NCBI GenBank assembly: GCA_023362775.1
Contig: JALMGJ010000018.1
Location: 434,001 to 498,000 of the forward strand
Reading direction: 5' to 3'
Source: Charina bottae
Lineage: Eukaryota > Chordata > Lepidosauria > Squamata > Charinaidae
Length of the DNA: 64,000 bases
Shown here: in pieces, positions 33,081-44,982 of the stretch
Layout: every line of letters starts with the position of its first letter
How positions within the stretch are numbered: the stretch's first letter is position 1
Program-made: the position numbers and the translations under genes
The notes under the pieces: model-generated
What the model saw: the letters and a program-made list of their open reading frames with translations, nothing else
The model's database searches: none
What the model was told of the DNA's origin: nothing

Positions 33081-33537
33081 TCCCTCTCTCTCAGCCCAAC
33101 TCACCTCACAGGGTTGTTGTTGTGGGGAAAATAGGAGGAGGAAGGAGTATTAGGTATGTTTGCCGCCTTGAGTTATTCATAAAAATAACAAAGGCGGGAT
33201 AAAAATTAAATAAATAAATAAATAAATAAATAATAAGCGCTTCGTGTGAACTGGCCCTGGAGGGCCCAGCGTGGGGATGCCAAGAGAGGCAGAGCAGCTC
33301 CTTGACCATCAGGCACATTCACTCTCTCAACTCCACCCCGCTGGTCGCGCTCAGCTCCAGAGGAGCAAGGAGGTGCCCCTCTAGTTTTCTAGGCACTTAT
33401 GGAGAAGCTCCTCTGATGTCTTCCGGGGAGGGGGGCGTTTGGAGGGGAGGGAGGCTTTGCAGTCCGGCATTTCCTCGTGGTCTCCCATCAAAGGACCAAC
33501 CGGACAGCTGGGCAGAGTCCTGCGAAGGGCGCAACTA

Positions 33538-34560
<1,023 letters not shown>

Positions 34561-36574
34561 CGGGGGTCAAGCCGCAAATCTTGGTTTGCAAACTGCGGGG
34601 CGCGCTTGGCGCAGGCGCCACAGGCCTGACTGCAGACCTCCGGACGACCAGCGGCAAAGACTGGAAGGTCGCGCGTCTCGTGCCGCCAGCAAGGGGCCGT
34701 CCGGGGGTTTGCAGCCCAGATGCGGGGGGCTGTTGCCGCTCCCTGCTCTCATTGGCCGTCCCTCCTCTGCCTTGGTAAGAAAGCCACTGGCGGTGGACCC
34801 CCTCCTTCGTGCAGAACAAAGTAGGGGAAACGACTGCTGGACCCCCCTGGCTTGGCTTCTCTGCCCGGCCAGCAGCGTCCTGGATACCAGCCGCCAACCA
34901 AGCACTCTCCTTAAGCCGCGGTTGGCAGGCTGGACGAGTGGAGGCCAATATTGAGAATGGCGGGCTAGCCACCTGTCAGGTTGCCCAACAAACAGGCTGC
35001 CAGCGTGGAGGTTGTCTCTTCTGAAAGAGCGCTAAGCATGTGTGCTAACAGAGCCCAGGCGAGTGGTACAGAGGAGGGTGCAGGGTGTGGCAGGAGGGTG
35101 CGACCGGGCATGACCCGGCCGTGACTGCTGTGCTGCTGCAAGGGAACGACCCCGAGTGGCTGTGGCCCACAGCGCATGGAGTAGGCGGCGTGGCATCTGG
35201 GGAGGCCAGAAAATGAAAACAGTAGAGAGGGTGGTCCCATAGCCCCTCGTGGAACCCAGTCGTGGTGGCGTCGGAACCAGCAACACGCAGCTGATGGAAC
35301 CCGGCCCCCCTTCCTGCTTTCAGCTGAGCTCCTGTGTGGCACAGAACCCAGATCTGGCAGGAGTTCAAAATGCTGCTGAACTTGGTCTAAAAACAGGTCT
35401 AGCTCTCTTTCGAAACAAAGCTATCTTTATTTCATTGTTAGAGTTGCGTAAGGAGCCCGCGTAAGGCCTGACCAGTGCTTCAGCTTGCCTCTGGAAACCG
35501 GGTGTCCGGCCTCCCCTGCAGCCCAGCCAAAATGGCCAAGGGGACAGTGCCCAGCGGAGGGAGGGAGGGGGGGGGCCGGCCTGCAGCAGCCTGAACTGGC
35601 CGGTAGGAGCTGGGCAGCTTCCAACCTCTGCGCGGGTCGGCAACCGCATTATTGGTGACATGTGCAAAAATTGTCAGGAGAAGAGGGAAATGCCACTTTG
35701 AAAAGGGAACAGCTACAGCTGGCCTGCCTCAACTGTGGGCGGGGGATAAAGCGAAGGCAACGCCATGAGGGTGGGGCATTCAGAAATGTTTGGGGGGCTT
35801 GTAAGGCTGAATCCTTCATGTGTTCTGTAATCTGCCTTCAAGGCAGTCACGATTCACTACATAGAGAGTCTTCCCATTTACTGCAGTCAAATACAGTGTC
35901 AATTTAGCACGAAGTAGAATAGTTCCAGCCCTGGCTCCATCTGGTTTTTGCTCTTGGATGCTGGCCTACCTACCAAGGGCATATTCCACCACCACCCCAG
36001 CCTAGTCGGGCATAGCCGTTCGTCCTGGGCCAGGCCCTCCAGCAACGCGAGGATTTCTGTAGTGGCTGTGTTCATACAAGGGATGGGGGTGTTCCTAGGC
36101 AACTGAGCCAGGCAACCAGGTTGCTAGGCAACTCAGCTACAAATTGGTTAATCCCACTTTAGCCTAGCAAGTTGTAGGAACCCAGGCAGCCTGGTCAGTT
36201 GGACCGGGGTAAGCACGTCATGCAAACACAGTCACTACAGACAGCAAACCCTGTTTTATGCTATGTACAATCAGCAGGAGTTGTGTAGCCATAGCAGCTG
36301 CATCTGCACAGCAGCATCAGCTGGTGGGACACAAGCCGGAGGGAGCAACTTATGTGGGGGAGGGGGCACCAGACCATCCAACAAACGGGAAACGGCCTTC
36401 GCCGGCTCCATGGCCAGGATCTTAACTGCCTCCTTTGCGACTGGCCCCTTCTTGCTCTTCGGGAAAGATGGCCTGTCCTGGCCGGAATGTGTACAGAGCC
36501 ATTCTAGGTGGCAGGAAGACCTGGCCGCCTGCACCTCCCTTCGGCCACTTTTACACGCACATGCACTTACACGT

Positions 36575-36612
<38 letters not shown>

Positions 36613-38136
36613 GGGGGGAGGGCAGAAAAGCAGTGGGGGTAGAATGGCTCTAACCCCTGGTCTCTGCAGCGGAGGCTGAACGGAGGGGACCTCGAATTAA
36701 TGCTGCCGCCAGAAGGTTAGGAAGCCATAATGAAAGGATTCTAGCAGCTTCTGTGTTTCAAGCCCCAGATACAGAAGGAGATTTGCTATCCTGATCCTGT
36801 AAGAATAACTCTCGCACCAAGTTGTTGCAGGACAACCATATTAGTCCATGGTGGCAAAACATCAGGAGGAGCCTGGTGGCACCTTTGCCACGGAGCAGGA
36901 AGCCGGACGAGGAGGAGGCTGATCTGCTGCCGCCACAGAAGAATCCTCTTGTTCTTGGGGACACCTGAATTCTGTCAGAAACCTGCTCTGTGGAGCACAG
37001 CTGCCTCCCCAGAAATGCCCTTTCTCTGCTCTTCCCTCACCCCCACTGCACACCTTTATTCTTAGATGGGAACCGACAACATCTTCCTTGTGCAAAGGGT
37101 GTCTTTCTTTGGCTGTCTTGAGCCCGGCTGCCATCCGTTGCTCAGATTTTTGCATCTTCCTCCTTCCCTTCTGTGGGGATTATCGGCATATGCCCAAGCA
37201 CCCATCCCACCCAGTACTACCCTGGGGACATTTCCGCAGGCTGTCCATTCATGAACTGCTCCATCCCCTCTTGGTCCTCCACAGGGGGGGCGGGTTGTGA
37301 CGCAGTGAGGTGCCACCTCCCGCCTTTAAAAGGCTCCGTTCAGACAGCACACTAAGCCCCAGGTCAGCAAAACACCATTGCTGGAATTCCCATCCAAATC
37401 ATGTCATGGCGTCACACGTCACCTGGCTCATGCAATACACTGAGATTTGAGCCACAAACTGCCCAACCCTATTTCAGCCTAGATTAATAAATTACGCAAG
37501 CCCAGCCCCGTTCTTCCACTGCAAACAAACAGAACCCTGGCCTTGATTCCTCTACTCCAGACAATGCCAAGATTTCAGTGAGTTTCAAATGGAAAATTCT
37601 GCAGGGTCAGATTGACGGGGAGGGGTGCCAGTTATACGATTGGGAACCACCATGGTGGAAGATGGGTGGAGAAGAGAAATGCTGCTTCAAAACTGAAGGG
37701 CCTCTCATGGCAGAGGGGGCTTTAAGCAATTCAGACCAGGATCCAAGATTTTTGAGAAGTTCAACCCACCTCCTCCTCTCCTGCTGGACAGGAAGAGTGA
37801 AAACTTGGTTCTTCCTGCTGCACCCCTGATCAAGAGGCAGGAGAGGGTGGAGATGCCCCCCAAGCTCCAGAGGTTACACCCTGCTGTCAGGGTTGGATGC
37901 GAAGCTTGGGCACAGCCTGATCCTGGAGGTCCTAAATCAGCCAGCTTGCTGGCTGGGGAATTCTGGGAGTTGAAGTCCACACATCTTCAAGCTGCCAAGG
38001 TTGAGAAACACTGCTCTAAATAATCAACTTATTTGGTGTTTTCTCAAAACTCTGGAATGGGAGGAGTTAAGCTGCTTGTTGAATGGGATTCAAGTATCTA
38101 TCTTTCATCTAATGAGAGTAGTTTGTCACTTTAAAG
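34561..38136. other. upstream flank of OPHN1; no gene recognised
   Basis: The GC-rich shoulder (34,560-35,700) grades into ordinary sequence. A G8 run lies at about 35,567-35,574 and a (CA)n at 36,580-36,611. An old interspersed repeat (CTGGGGAATTCTGGGAGTTG, then CAAGGTTGAGAAACACTGCT) lies at about 37,940-38,020. I looked for the first exon of YIPF6, a neighbour of OPHN1 in mammals, and did not find it. Confidence 0.5.
36580..36611 (+). repeat. (CA)n microsatellite
   Basis: About 16 CA dinucleotides. Confidence 0.95.
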
Positions 38137-38403
38137 CAACCTTTCCCAACTTTTTGACCCTGGAAATATCTTTCAGGCCTTGGGGAACCCCTGCACATTC
38201 AGGCTCAAATATAGGCCACAAGTTACAAAATAATTATATTCGTTTCATGGGTAGGCCTAAAACTAAAAATAAAGAATGCAACTTCCCCCTTTAATCTGAA
38301 GTTGCCCGAATTTGAAATAATTTTTTAATAAATCTCCCAGGGAACCCCTAGTGACCTCTTGCAGAACCCGAGGGTCCCACAGAACCCTGGCTGAGAAACC
38401 CTG
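38137..38403. mobile_element. hAT MITE family D
   Basis: A 267-bp element from CAACCTTTCCCAACTTTTTG to CTGGCTGAGAAACCCTG with a perfect 8-bp duplication CTTTAAAG (38,129-38,136 and 38,404-38,411). The terminal repeats are imperfect. The interior is AT-rich and non-coding. Confidence 0.9.
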
Positions 38404-38916
38404 CTTTAAAGAGTTGGGTTGTGTTGGATTCGTACAGCATATTAAGCCATTAAATGACTTGACTGATTTAGCTGTAGGATGGTTTGTGATCCCAGCCATT
38501 GGTTCAGTTGTCTGTATGAACCTGGCCACTACGGCCAGTTCCTCAGATCACAATTAAAACAAACAATGGTTAGGGACTTCCGGTGGGAATATGGCCGACT
38601 GAACAGCTGTGTCCGCGAGCTCCGTGAAGAGAACTGACAGCGGAGGCTCTTTTTTGGGGGCTTGGGCAGACTGAAGCCCAAGAGTGCTTTCATGACAAAG
38701 AAAAAGCCCGGAGTCATCCCATCTGCCCTCCAGCAATGCCGTCTTGTAGCCAGAGAATCGCAAACAGCATTCGCGACGATCCGGTAAGAGACGACGAGAG
38801 GCGGGGATGTCACCATTTCCATGCCGCACTGTAGCCTTAAAGGGACATTAGGTTGAGCCGCCCCATTTCTACATCACCCAATTTATATATTTTTTTAAGT
38901 TTATGTACCCCAAGAG

Positions 38917-39247
38917 GAAGGGGCATGGTGGCTCAGCGGGTAAGACGCCAGGCTTGTCGATCGGAAGATCGCAAGTTCGGAGGTTCGAATCCCTAGCCCC
39001 GCGTGACGGAGTGAGCTCCCGCACTCGCCCCAGCTCTTGCCAACCTAGCAATTTGAAAGCATGCAAATGCAAGTAGATTAATAGGTACCACTTCGGTGGG
39101 ATGGTAACAGTGTTCTGCGTCATGCCGGCCACATGACCGTGGAAGCGTCTTCGGACAACGCTGGCTCTTCGGCTAACAAACGGAGATGAGCACCGGCCCC
39201 TAGTCGGACACGACTGCACAAATGTGCGGGGGGAACCTTTACCTTTA
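38917..39247 (+). mobile_element. tRNA-derived SINE nested in L1
   Basis: The head GGCATGGTGGCTCAGCGGGT and B-box region GGTTCGAATCCCTAG are clear, and the body runs to GGAACCTTTACCTTTACC. Near-duplication CCCCAAGAG at 38,908 and 39,248. Same family as 1,670-1,984 but in plus orientation. Confidence 0.9.
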
Positions 39248-39611
39248 CCCCAAGAGAGGCTTTCTACAGCAAGAAGAAGCTGACTCTCTTGGTGCTTATC
39301 ATTATTTCTGGATTAAATTTTTAAAATCTTTTAAAGTTTTGGCTTGTTTTCCCATTTAAAGATTAAGGAGGACTGAGAACAAATAATTGCCTCCCTGTTG
39401 TTATTTTTGTACCAGCTTTGAAGGATTTAATATTTTCCTATACGTTGAATTTGTTGTTTTGAATCTCCAGCCTTCTGTTCACTTTCCCTGAGAGCTCTTG
39501 TTAGCACACTTTCTCTTGTTTTAATTTCATTCGGAAACTTTCCACTAACTCATTAACTCCTATTCCTGCTAGTCAAGTATCTAGGGGCTGCCATAATCTA
39601 CTGCCTGAAAC

Positions 39612-39909
39612 ATGGAGGATTTCAAGGAGACTTTCTCAGAGTTTTGTTCTGAGTTTAAGCAGACCTACAAACAGAATTTGTCAGATTCCTGTCAAGTTAC
39701 TTTACAAAATATTCGGGACGTTGTGGAAAACATCTGCTTTAAAATGTGTCATCTGGCTGAGAACGTTATGGAAGAAGCTGAAGATTTTGATAGAGATGTT
39801 TTTATTGACAGTGAGAGTGAAGTCTTTGCTGAAATGCCAGGCGAAGAGTTCATTCTGGTGCTGAAGGGGTTAAAGGAACAGCCTGAATGGCAAATCAGGG
39901 TGTTGATTT
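39612..39909 (+). pseudogene. L1 ORF1-like remnant
   Basis: The ATG (context GAAACATGGAGG) opens a ~99-codon acidic, Glu/Lys-rich frame (MEDFKETFSEFCSEFKQTYK...) with coiled-coil-like character. It is cut off by a tRNA-SINE composite at 39,910. Its position after an L1 5' UTR suggests the N-terminal part of ORF1p. I could not match a core ORF1 motif, so the assignment rests on context. Confidence 0.5.
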
Positions 39910-40411
39910 GGGGCGCGGTGGCTCAGCGGGTTAAACCGCTGAGCCGTTAGACTGCCGACCATAAGGTTGGCAGTTCGAAACCGCGTGACGAGGTGAGCTC
40001 TCGTCACTAGCCCTAGCTCTCTGCCAACCCAGCGATTCGAAAGCTAATATAGCAAGTAGATGAATGGGTACCACTCGTGGGGCAATTTGCGGGCGTCCAG
40101 CGGAGGGTCGTCCTCGATCCGGGAAAGATCTGGAGAGCAGTGATGGCGGCGGAGGACGACGGATCCGGAGATACCAGCTTCCTGGACGTCAGCAGCCGGC
40201 GCGGAGCGAGGTATTCTGGGACTTGCAGTCCAATGCCTGCAGCTGAAGAGCCGGTTCCCTTCCTCTCTCCCTTCGCGCGGTAAAAATTGTAATTGTAATA
40301 ACAATGTATAATTGATTGGATATGTAATGTTGTAAGCCGCCTAGAGTCCTCCAGTAGGGAGGGGATAGGCGGGGTATAAATATGACAAATAAATAAAAAT
40401 AAATAAATAAA
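39910..40411 (+). mobile_element. composite tRNA SINE with LINE-type tail, copy 1
   Basis: The head GGGGCGCGGTGGCTCAGCGG, B-box-like GGCAGTTCGAAACC, body TAGATGAATGGGTACCACTC, a middle with GATGGCGGCGGAGGACGACG, and a 3' tail with GTAAGCCGCCTAGAGTCCTC, GGGGATAGGCGGGGTATAAA and (AAAT)n. The same composite occurs at 53,276-53,778, so the middle segment is part of the element and not a host exon. Confidence 0.88.
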
Positions 40412-40732
40412 TCACAAACAGCTGTTTTTCTGAGGGAATGTTATGGGAAAGAAGAAGTCCTGCTCTGTGGGAGGCTCTTAGTTGAGAAGTCTGAGTTTCT
40501 AAGGGGGGCAGTTGGGCCATTTGATTTCTGTATCTGTGTGTAATATGGAGATATGTAATTGTCTTGGTATATTTCGAAGTGTAAAAATTTAAGAATGATT
40601 AATTGGATTGATAATGAGGCTTTTATGATTTCATTTCTCTTTAATGATTTGGATTAAGATTTATTGGACTCTTTTTAAGATTTGTTTGATTTTTAAGATT
40701 TGTAAGGTATCTATAAGGTATAATAATAATTG

Positions 40733-41013
40733 ATGGTTATTGTGGGTTTTCCAGGCTGTGTGGCCGTGTTTTGGCAGTTTTTGTTCCTAACGTTTCGCCA
40801 GTAGCTGTGCCTGGCATCTTCAGAGGACAGGAGCACAGCTAGAAGAATCTCTCTGTGCCCAAGTGGATCTTCTAGCTGTGCTCCTGTCCTCTGAAGATGC
40901 CAGGCACAGCTACTGGTGAAACTTTAGGAACAAAACCTGCCAAAACACAGCCACACAGCCCGGAAAACCCACAACAACCATCGGATTCCGGCCGTGAAAG
41001 CCTTTGACTATAC
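40733..41013. mobile_element. PLE-derived inverted-repeat insertion, 281 bp
   Basis: Flanked by a 10-bp duplication ATAATAATTG (40,723-40,732 and 41,014-41,023). Arms of about 115 bp (TGTGGGTTTTCCAGGCTGTG at 40,741 and its complement ending near 40,975) surround a short loop at about 40,850-40,865. It ends TCCGGCCGTGAAAGCCTTTG, a terminus common in squamate Penelope elements. The minus arm has an intact hammerhead core; the plus arm is mutated. Confidence 0.82.
40785..40827 (-). ncRNA. hammerhead ribozyme motif (minus arm of PLE hairpin)
   Basis: Minus strand: TCCT (40,827-40,824) + CUGAAGA (40,823-40,817) + stem II GCCAG...CTGGC + GAAA (40,796-40,793) + CGUU, cleavage after 40,789, followed by AGGA (40,788-40,785), which pairs with TCCT as stem I. 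All core bases are intact. The plus-strand partner (40,881-40,925) has CTGGTGAAACTTT, losing the CGU of helix III. Confidence 0.66.
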
Positions 41014-41278
41014 ATAATAATTGTTTAGTTTTTAGGTTTAATAGGGTTAAGATTGTTGTAGTATTATCAACTATAAAAGTAGACAATTTATATGTTTTTA
41101 TAATTTGACTTTTATTATAGTGGACAGAAATACTGTATATAGAATAGTGGTAGGAAGGAAATATTTAAATAAATGTTTTTTGGGGGGAGGGAAGTTGATT
41201 TAGAGATTTATATACTTCTTTTTTTTCAATATAAGGGGAAGGAGCAATTGCACTTAGTGATTTACGTATGTGCTAATG

Positions 41279-41549
41279 CAGAGCTTTCCAAACTGTGTGT
41301 CGCGACACAAAAGTGTGTCGCCACACACAGTCTGGTGTGTCACCACACAACCCGGAAGCGCTGATCATCATCAGTGCTTCTGGGTTTTCCCGTGGCGACA
41401 CACCAACGGCGGCGCACAAAAATCCGAAAGCGGCAGCAGCGCTTCCGGGTTTTTGCACGCTGCCGCAATGGCGGCACTTCCGGGTTTTCCCGCGGCGACA
41501 CACCAACGGCGGTTGGTGTGTCGCCGCGGGAAAACTTTGGAAAGCCCTG
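41279..41549. mobile_element. hAT MITE family A, copy 4
   Basis: A 271-bp element from CAGAGCTTTCCAAACTGTGT to CTTTGGAAAGCCCTG, perfect 8-bp duplication TGCTAATG (41,271-41,278 and 41,550-41,557). Nearly identical in structure to copy 3 at 32,412, so both come from a recently active subfamily. Confidence 0.95.
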
Positions 41550-41772
41550 TGCTAATGGAATGATTAATAGAAATAATGTAATCTTGGTTTGATATAGAGT
41601 AAGGGCTTGATTGTGGAAAGTCGGAAGTCACTTCTTTATGTAATCTTTGAAAATTCTTTTTCTTGTGTTTCACACTTTTTTTGTTTTTTGTTTTTTTGTA
41701 ATTTTTTGCTTTTTTGTGGTTTTTATCTTCGTCTCAAACTTAATAAAATTCTTATTTTAAAAAAATGGTTAG

Positions 41773-42999
41773 TACAGTCTGTAACAAGTAATTGGCCAGC
41801 TACACATCACACAGTAGAGAGTCTGCAGTAGAGAGCAAGTGTCATTGTGTGGAACATGAAACTGTTGCACAAATGCCATAAACTATGTCATTTGTGTCCA
41901 ACACATGATATCATCAAGGCTCTATCAGTCCCCTATACAACAGCAATTTGAGATGACCAAGAAGCAAGTCTCAGGGCATTTAACAAGCTACAAAAATGCC
42001 CGTTTAGTTTTCCATAACGCTCCGGAAGTGTGTGCTTCTGTGTGCAGAAAAACTTTGTGCTCTAAGGGGGAAACCATTTACAAGACATGGAGAGCTTCTT
42101 CGCTCCAAAAGGAGACAGATTTTGAAAAGGAAAATCTGTGTCTGTGCCAGCACTGAATGTTGAGAAGGAAACAAGGAAATCATAAAAACGCTGAGGCCTC
42201 TTCCCTTCTCCGTACATTTCCTCTCATCTCTGGGGAAATGCTTCGTCAGGAGAATGCTATTCTGGCCGGGGCAGGAGAGCATCTCTGCTTTTCCCACTCC
42301 ACCCAAACTACTCCTAGGAGAAACGGCTCTTAAAACCAGAGTCCAACTGGCTCCGAGAAGTGGGAGGAAAGGATCGTGTGATTTCTGGGATGTCCTGATG
42401 CCCTGAATCCGGCTCTTCTGACAGCTCCCTTGCAATAGCATCATGAAGACAGGCCTGTACGGGTGCATCCTAATCTGGGTTCTCTCGCCTCACAGCTGCT
42501 TGAGTGGTGTGTGTGTGTGGGGGGGGTTCTTGGCCAGCCTCTGACACCCTTTGCCTTACAAAGTGCAGGCCCAGGAAGTGTGTTTATGTGTGCTTTGGAT
42601 GCTTCTTGAGCTCACATTGGCTCGACAACATTGTCTAAAGTTAACTTCCATTAGATGGTTTCCTTCTGCTCTTCAGTTAGATCACTGAAGACTCCTATCT
42701 TTAAATTTATCAGCCTGTCCTGAAAGGACAAAATCTTCCACCAAGAACTGCAGATAAATTCTCTGTTCATCAACTGGCCTTGGACTCCTGATCATAGAAA
42801 AGATTTCACTGATTGTGTTTGCACAACATGCTTGTTCAACCCAGTTGAACAAGTCAGTTGGAGTCGAATCATATTAGACCTTAGAGCAGCCAGATAACGG
42901 CCACTGAAAACTGAATTCAACAACTCTTTCCTAATTGCTCTAAATTTTAGTCAACTTAATTGAGGCGATCAGGATCCCTCCAAGGTGAATGTGCTACTC
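41773..42999. other. no gene recognised
   Basis: Anonymous sequence. A G8 run near 42,519 follows a short (GT)n. Open frames up to 154 codons lack any visible domain. Confidence 0.5.
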
Positions 43000-44055
43000 C
43001 CTTACTAGTGTGAGAGACATTGGAGGGAGTAGGGTGTGAGTGGGAATGTAAGAGAGTACTCACCTCCTTGAGTGAGAGACAAGGGGTGAGGAAGAGTTTT
43101 GGATGGGTGCCCCTCCTATCGACCAGTGGGAGAGGCCGAGGGGGGAGCACAGTGAATGGTATTGAGTGTGTGTGTGTAAGTGGAGTCGGGGCTCCAACAG
43201 TGCCGAGAGCCTGAGCTGGTGCACTGGAAGCCCCCCCCCCCACCTTGTGATTGAGAGTGTATGAGGTTGTGTGGATCAATGGAGGGATCCTTACCTTTAT
43301 CCAGAGATCTCGGGAGTTTAGGAGTGGGGGCTATTGAACTTAGAGAGTCTGGGGAAAATAGGGCGAGGCAGGTGATCGAGGTTGTGACGGGCCGGGGACG
43401 TTATGGCGGGAGCCGGAGGGCAGGTCATCTCAGAAGAAGGCGTACCCGATGTTTATTATCTGTGACCTCTTCTGGCCCTCCGTGCTCAAACCCAGAGCCT
43501 GGACAGCATACTCGTGGTGACCCTGACTTCCAGCTGCTGCTCTGCAACGCCAGGTCAGTTAACAACAAGGCCCCCCTCATAAGTGATTTAATCACGGAAG
43601 AGGGGGCAGACCTGGCCTGCATTACCGAAACCTGGCTGGGCAGCGAAGGGGGAGTTCCTCTTTCAGAGATGTGCCCACCCAGGATTCAAGTATGGCACCA
43701 GCCGAGACTTTGGGGCCGGGGAGGTGGGGTGCCTGTTGACATCCGAGAATCCCTGGTAGCTGTCAGGGGCCTTGCTCCACAAGTTTCTGGATGTGAGACC
43801 CTGTCCTTTAAGTTGGGTTCCCGTGAACAGTTGGGAGTGTTGCTACTGTACCAGCCTCCCTGCTGCGTAGCATCCTCCTTGCCCGAGCTGCTGGAGGCCG
43901 CCTCGGGGTTGGCGGTGGAGTTTCCCAGACTTATGGTTCTGGGGGACTTCAATCTGCCGTCCCTGGGACAGGCCTCGGAAGCGGCCCAGGAGTTCATGGT
44001 CACCATGGCGACCATGGGCCTGTTCCAAATCATTCAGGGCCCGACTCAAGACAGT
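43000..44055 (+). pseudogene. CR1/L2-like LINE: 5' region and endonuclease domain, truncated
   Basis: The frame from about 43,430 to 44,055 encodes the N-terminal part of an apurinic-type endonuclease. Visible blocks are LLLCNARSVNNKAPLISDLI (motif with the catalytic Asn), ADLACITETWLG (catalytic Glu) and LMVLGDFNLPSLG (GDFN). It lacks the following part of the domain and all of the reverse transcriptase, because a tRNA SINE abuts it at 44,056. Upstream sequence (43,000-43,430) is probably the 5' UTR or ORF1 end of the same LINE. CR1 versus L2 clade cannot be settled by eye. Confidence 0.8.
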
Positions 44056-44342
44056 GGCTTGTCGATCGGAAGATCGCAAGTTCGAATCCCTAGCCCCACA
44101 TGACGGAGTGAGCTCCCTCACTCGCCCCAGCTCTTGCCAACCTAGCAATTCGAAAGCATGCAAATGCAACTAGATGAATAAGTACCACTTTGGTGGGTAG
44201 GTAACAGCGTTCCATGTGCGTCACGCGGCCACATGACCGCGGAAGCATCTTTGGACAATACTGGCTCTTCGGCTAACAAACGGAAATGAGCACCGGCCCC
44301 TAGAGTCGGACACGACTGTGCGGGGGATCCTTTACCTTTACC
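44056..44342 (+). mobile_element. tRNA-derived SINE, 5' truncated
   Basis: Starts inside the tRNA head (GGCTTGTCGATCGGAAGATC), then CAAGTTCGAATCCCTAGCC, and ends GGATCCTTTACCTTTACC. Directly joined to LINE sequence on its left. Confidence 0.88.
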
Positions 44343-44982
44343 TTATTACTACATGGTGTGTGAGGATAAGATTGAAGCCTTAGGCTTCTAAATATGAAGC
44401 TCCAGACTACCTTGGGGGGCTTGAAGGAGGTAGGGACATAAGTATCCAGAAGAAGCCCCAGTGACCTCATATATGTCCTATAGATGTCACACGCATTATG
44501 TGACTGATGCAAATGACATAATTCATGTCATTTACTCAATGACATTGTGATACTGTATATATGACATTATTTGCCCAGACCATAGATACCCATGGGAAGG
44601 GTTAGGGTTAGATAGATAGCAAGGTCTCGGTTTACAGAGTGGCTATAATTAGGCATTTCTTTAACCATGGTTCATTGACAAAATTACAATTGGCTGGGTT
44701 TGCACAACTTGCTAAGCCATATAATGTGATCTACAAGTCATAATAGGTTTGTTCTCACATATATTATGTTCCCCGTTGGGGGAGATGGGTGGTGATATAA
44801 ATTTAAATAATAAAATAAATAAATAAATAAATAAATTAAGACCACACATCACGTGTGTGTGTGTATGTGTGTACATGCCCCAATGTATGTGCAACACAAG
44901 CCAGTGTGTATGTGAGGAAGTGCATGCAGAAGTGCTCCAAAATTCTCATAATGATTCAACCTCAGTACGCAAATATCTTATT
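44343..44982. other. no gene; LINE-type tail and (GT)n
   Basis: 44,765-44,838 is a LINE-type 3' tail (CCCCGTTGGGGGAGATGGGT, (AAAT)n), followed by a short GT-rich stretch. 44,490-44,570 is rich in ATGACAT/ATGTCAT motifs. Confidence 0.55.

Larger units (their letters stand above)
32390..33233 (+). mobile_element. Sauria-type SINE with internal 102-bp tandem array and nested hAT MITE
   Basis: The head AGAGCCAGTTTGGTCTAGTG is interrupted by a family A hAT MITE (32,412-32,681), and the head resumes as GTCTAGTGGTTAAGGTGCTG. The SINE body from AGGCATGAAGGCCGGCT to GGCAAACCAGGAG is present four times. The distal end reads ACCTCACAGGGTTGTTGTTG, GGCGGGATAAAAATTAAATA and (AAAT)n. Confidence 0.9.
38574..41763 (+). 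mobile_element. L1 derivative lacking recognisable ORF2, with four nested insertions
   Basis: Bounded by a 9-bp duplication AATGGTTAG (38,565-38,573 and 41,764-41,772). It starts with an L1-type 5' UTR (GGACTTCCGGTGGGAATATG), has an ORF1-like start at 39,612, then about 0.9 kb of non-coding sequence and an L1 3' end with GTCACTTCTTTATGTAATC and AATAAAATTC. No reverse transcriptase sequence is recognisable. After subtracting the nested elements (SINE 38,917-39,247; composite SINE 39,910-40,411; PLE hairpin 40,733-41,013; hAT MITE 41,279-41,549) the original insert was about 1.8 kb, resembling half-L1 (HAL1-like) elements. Confidence 0.8.

Noticed and set aside
32684..33134. Apparent 34-residue repeat proteins on both strands (also 45,000-45,531)
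   Set aside because: Translation of the 102-bp tandem array inside Sauria SINEs.
38926..39000. tRNA-like A and B boxes at 1,900-1,984, 38,920, 39,910, 50,600 and 53,276
   Set aside because: All are SINE heads followed by SINE bodies and tails; no complete tRNA cloverleaf with an independent terminus.
40064..40283. Short frame starting MAAEDDGSGDTSFLDV, first-exon-like
   Set aside because: Lies inside a composite SINE that is repeated at 53,276-53,778.
42004..42468. 154-codon minus frame
   Set aside because: No recognisable domain, no flanking splice sites, and not distinguishable from chance in this region.
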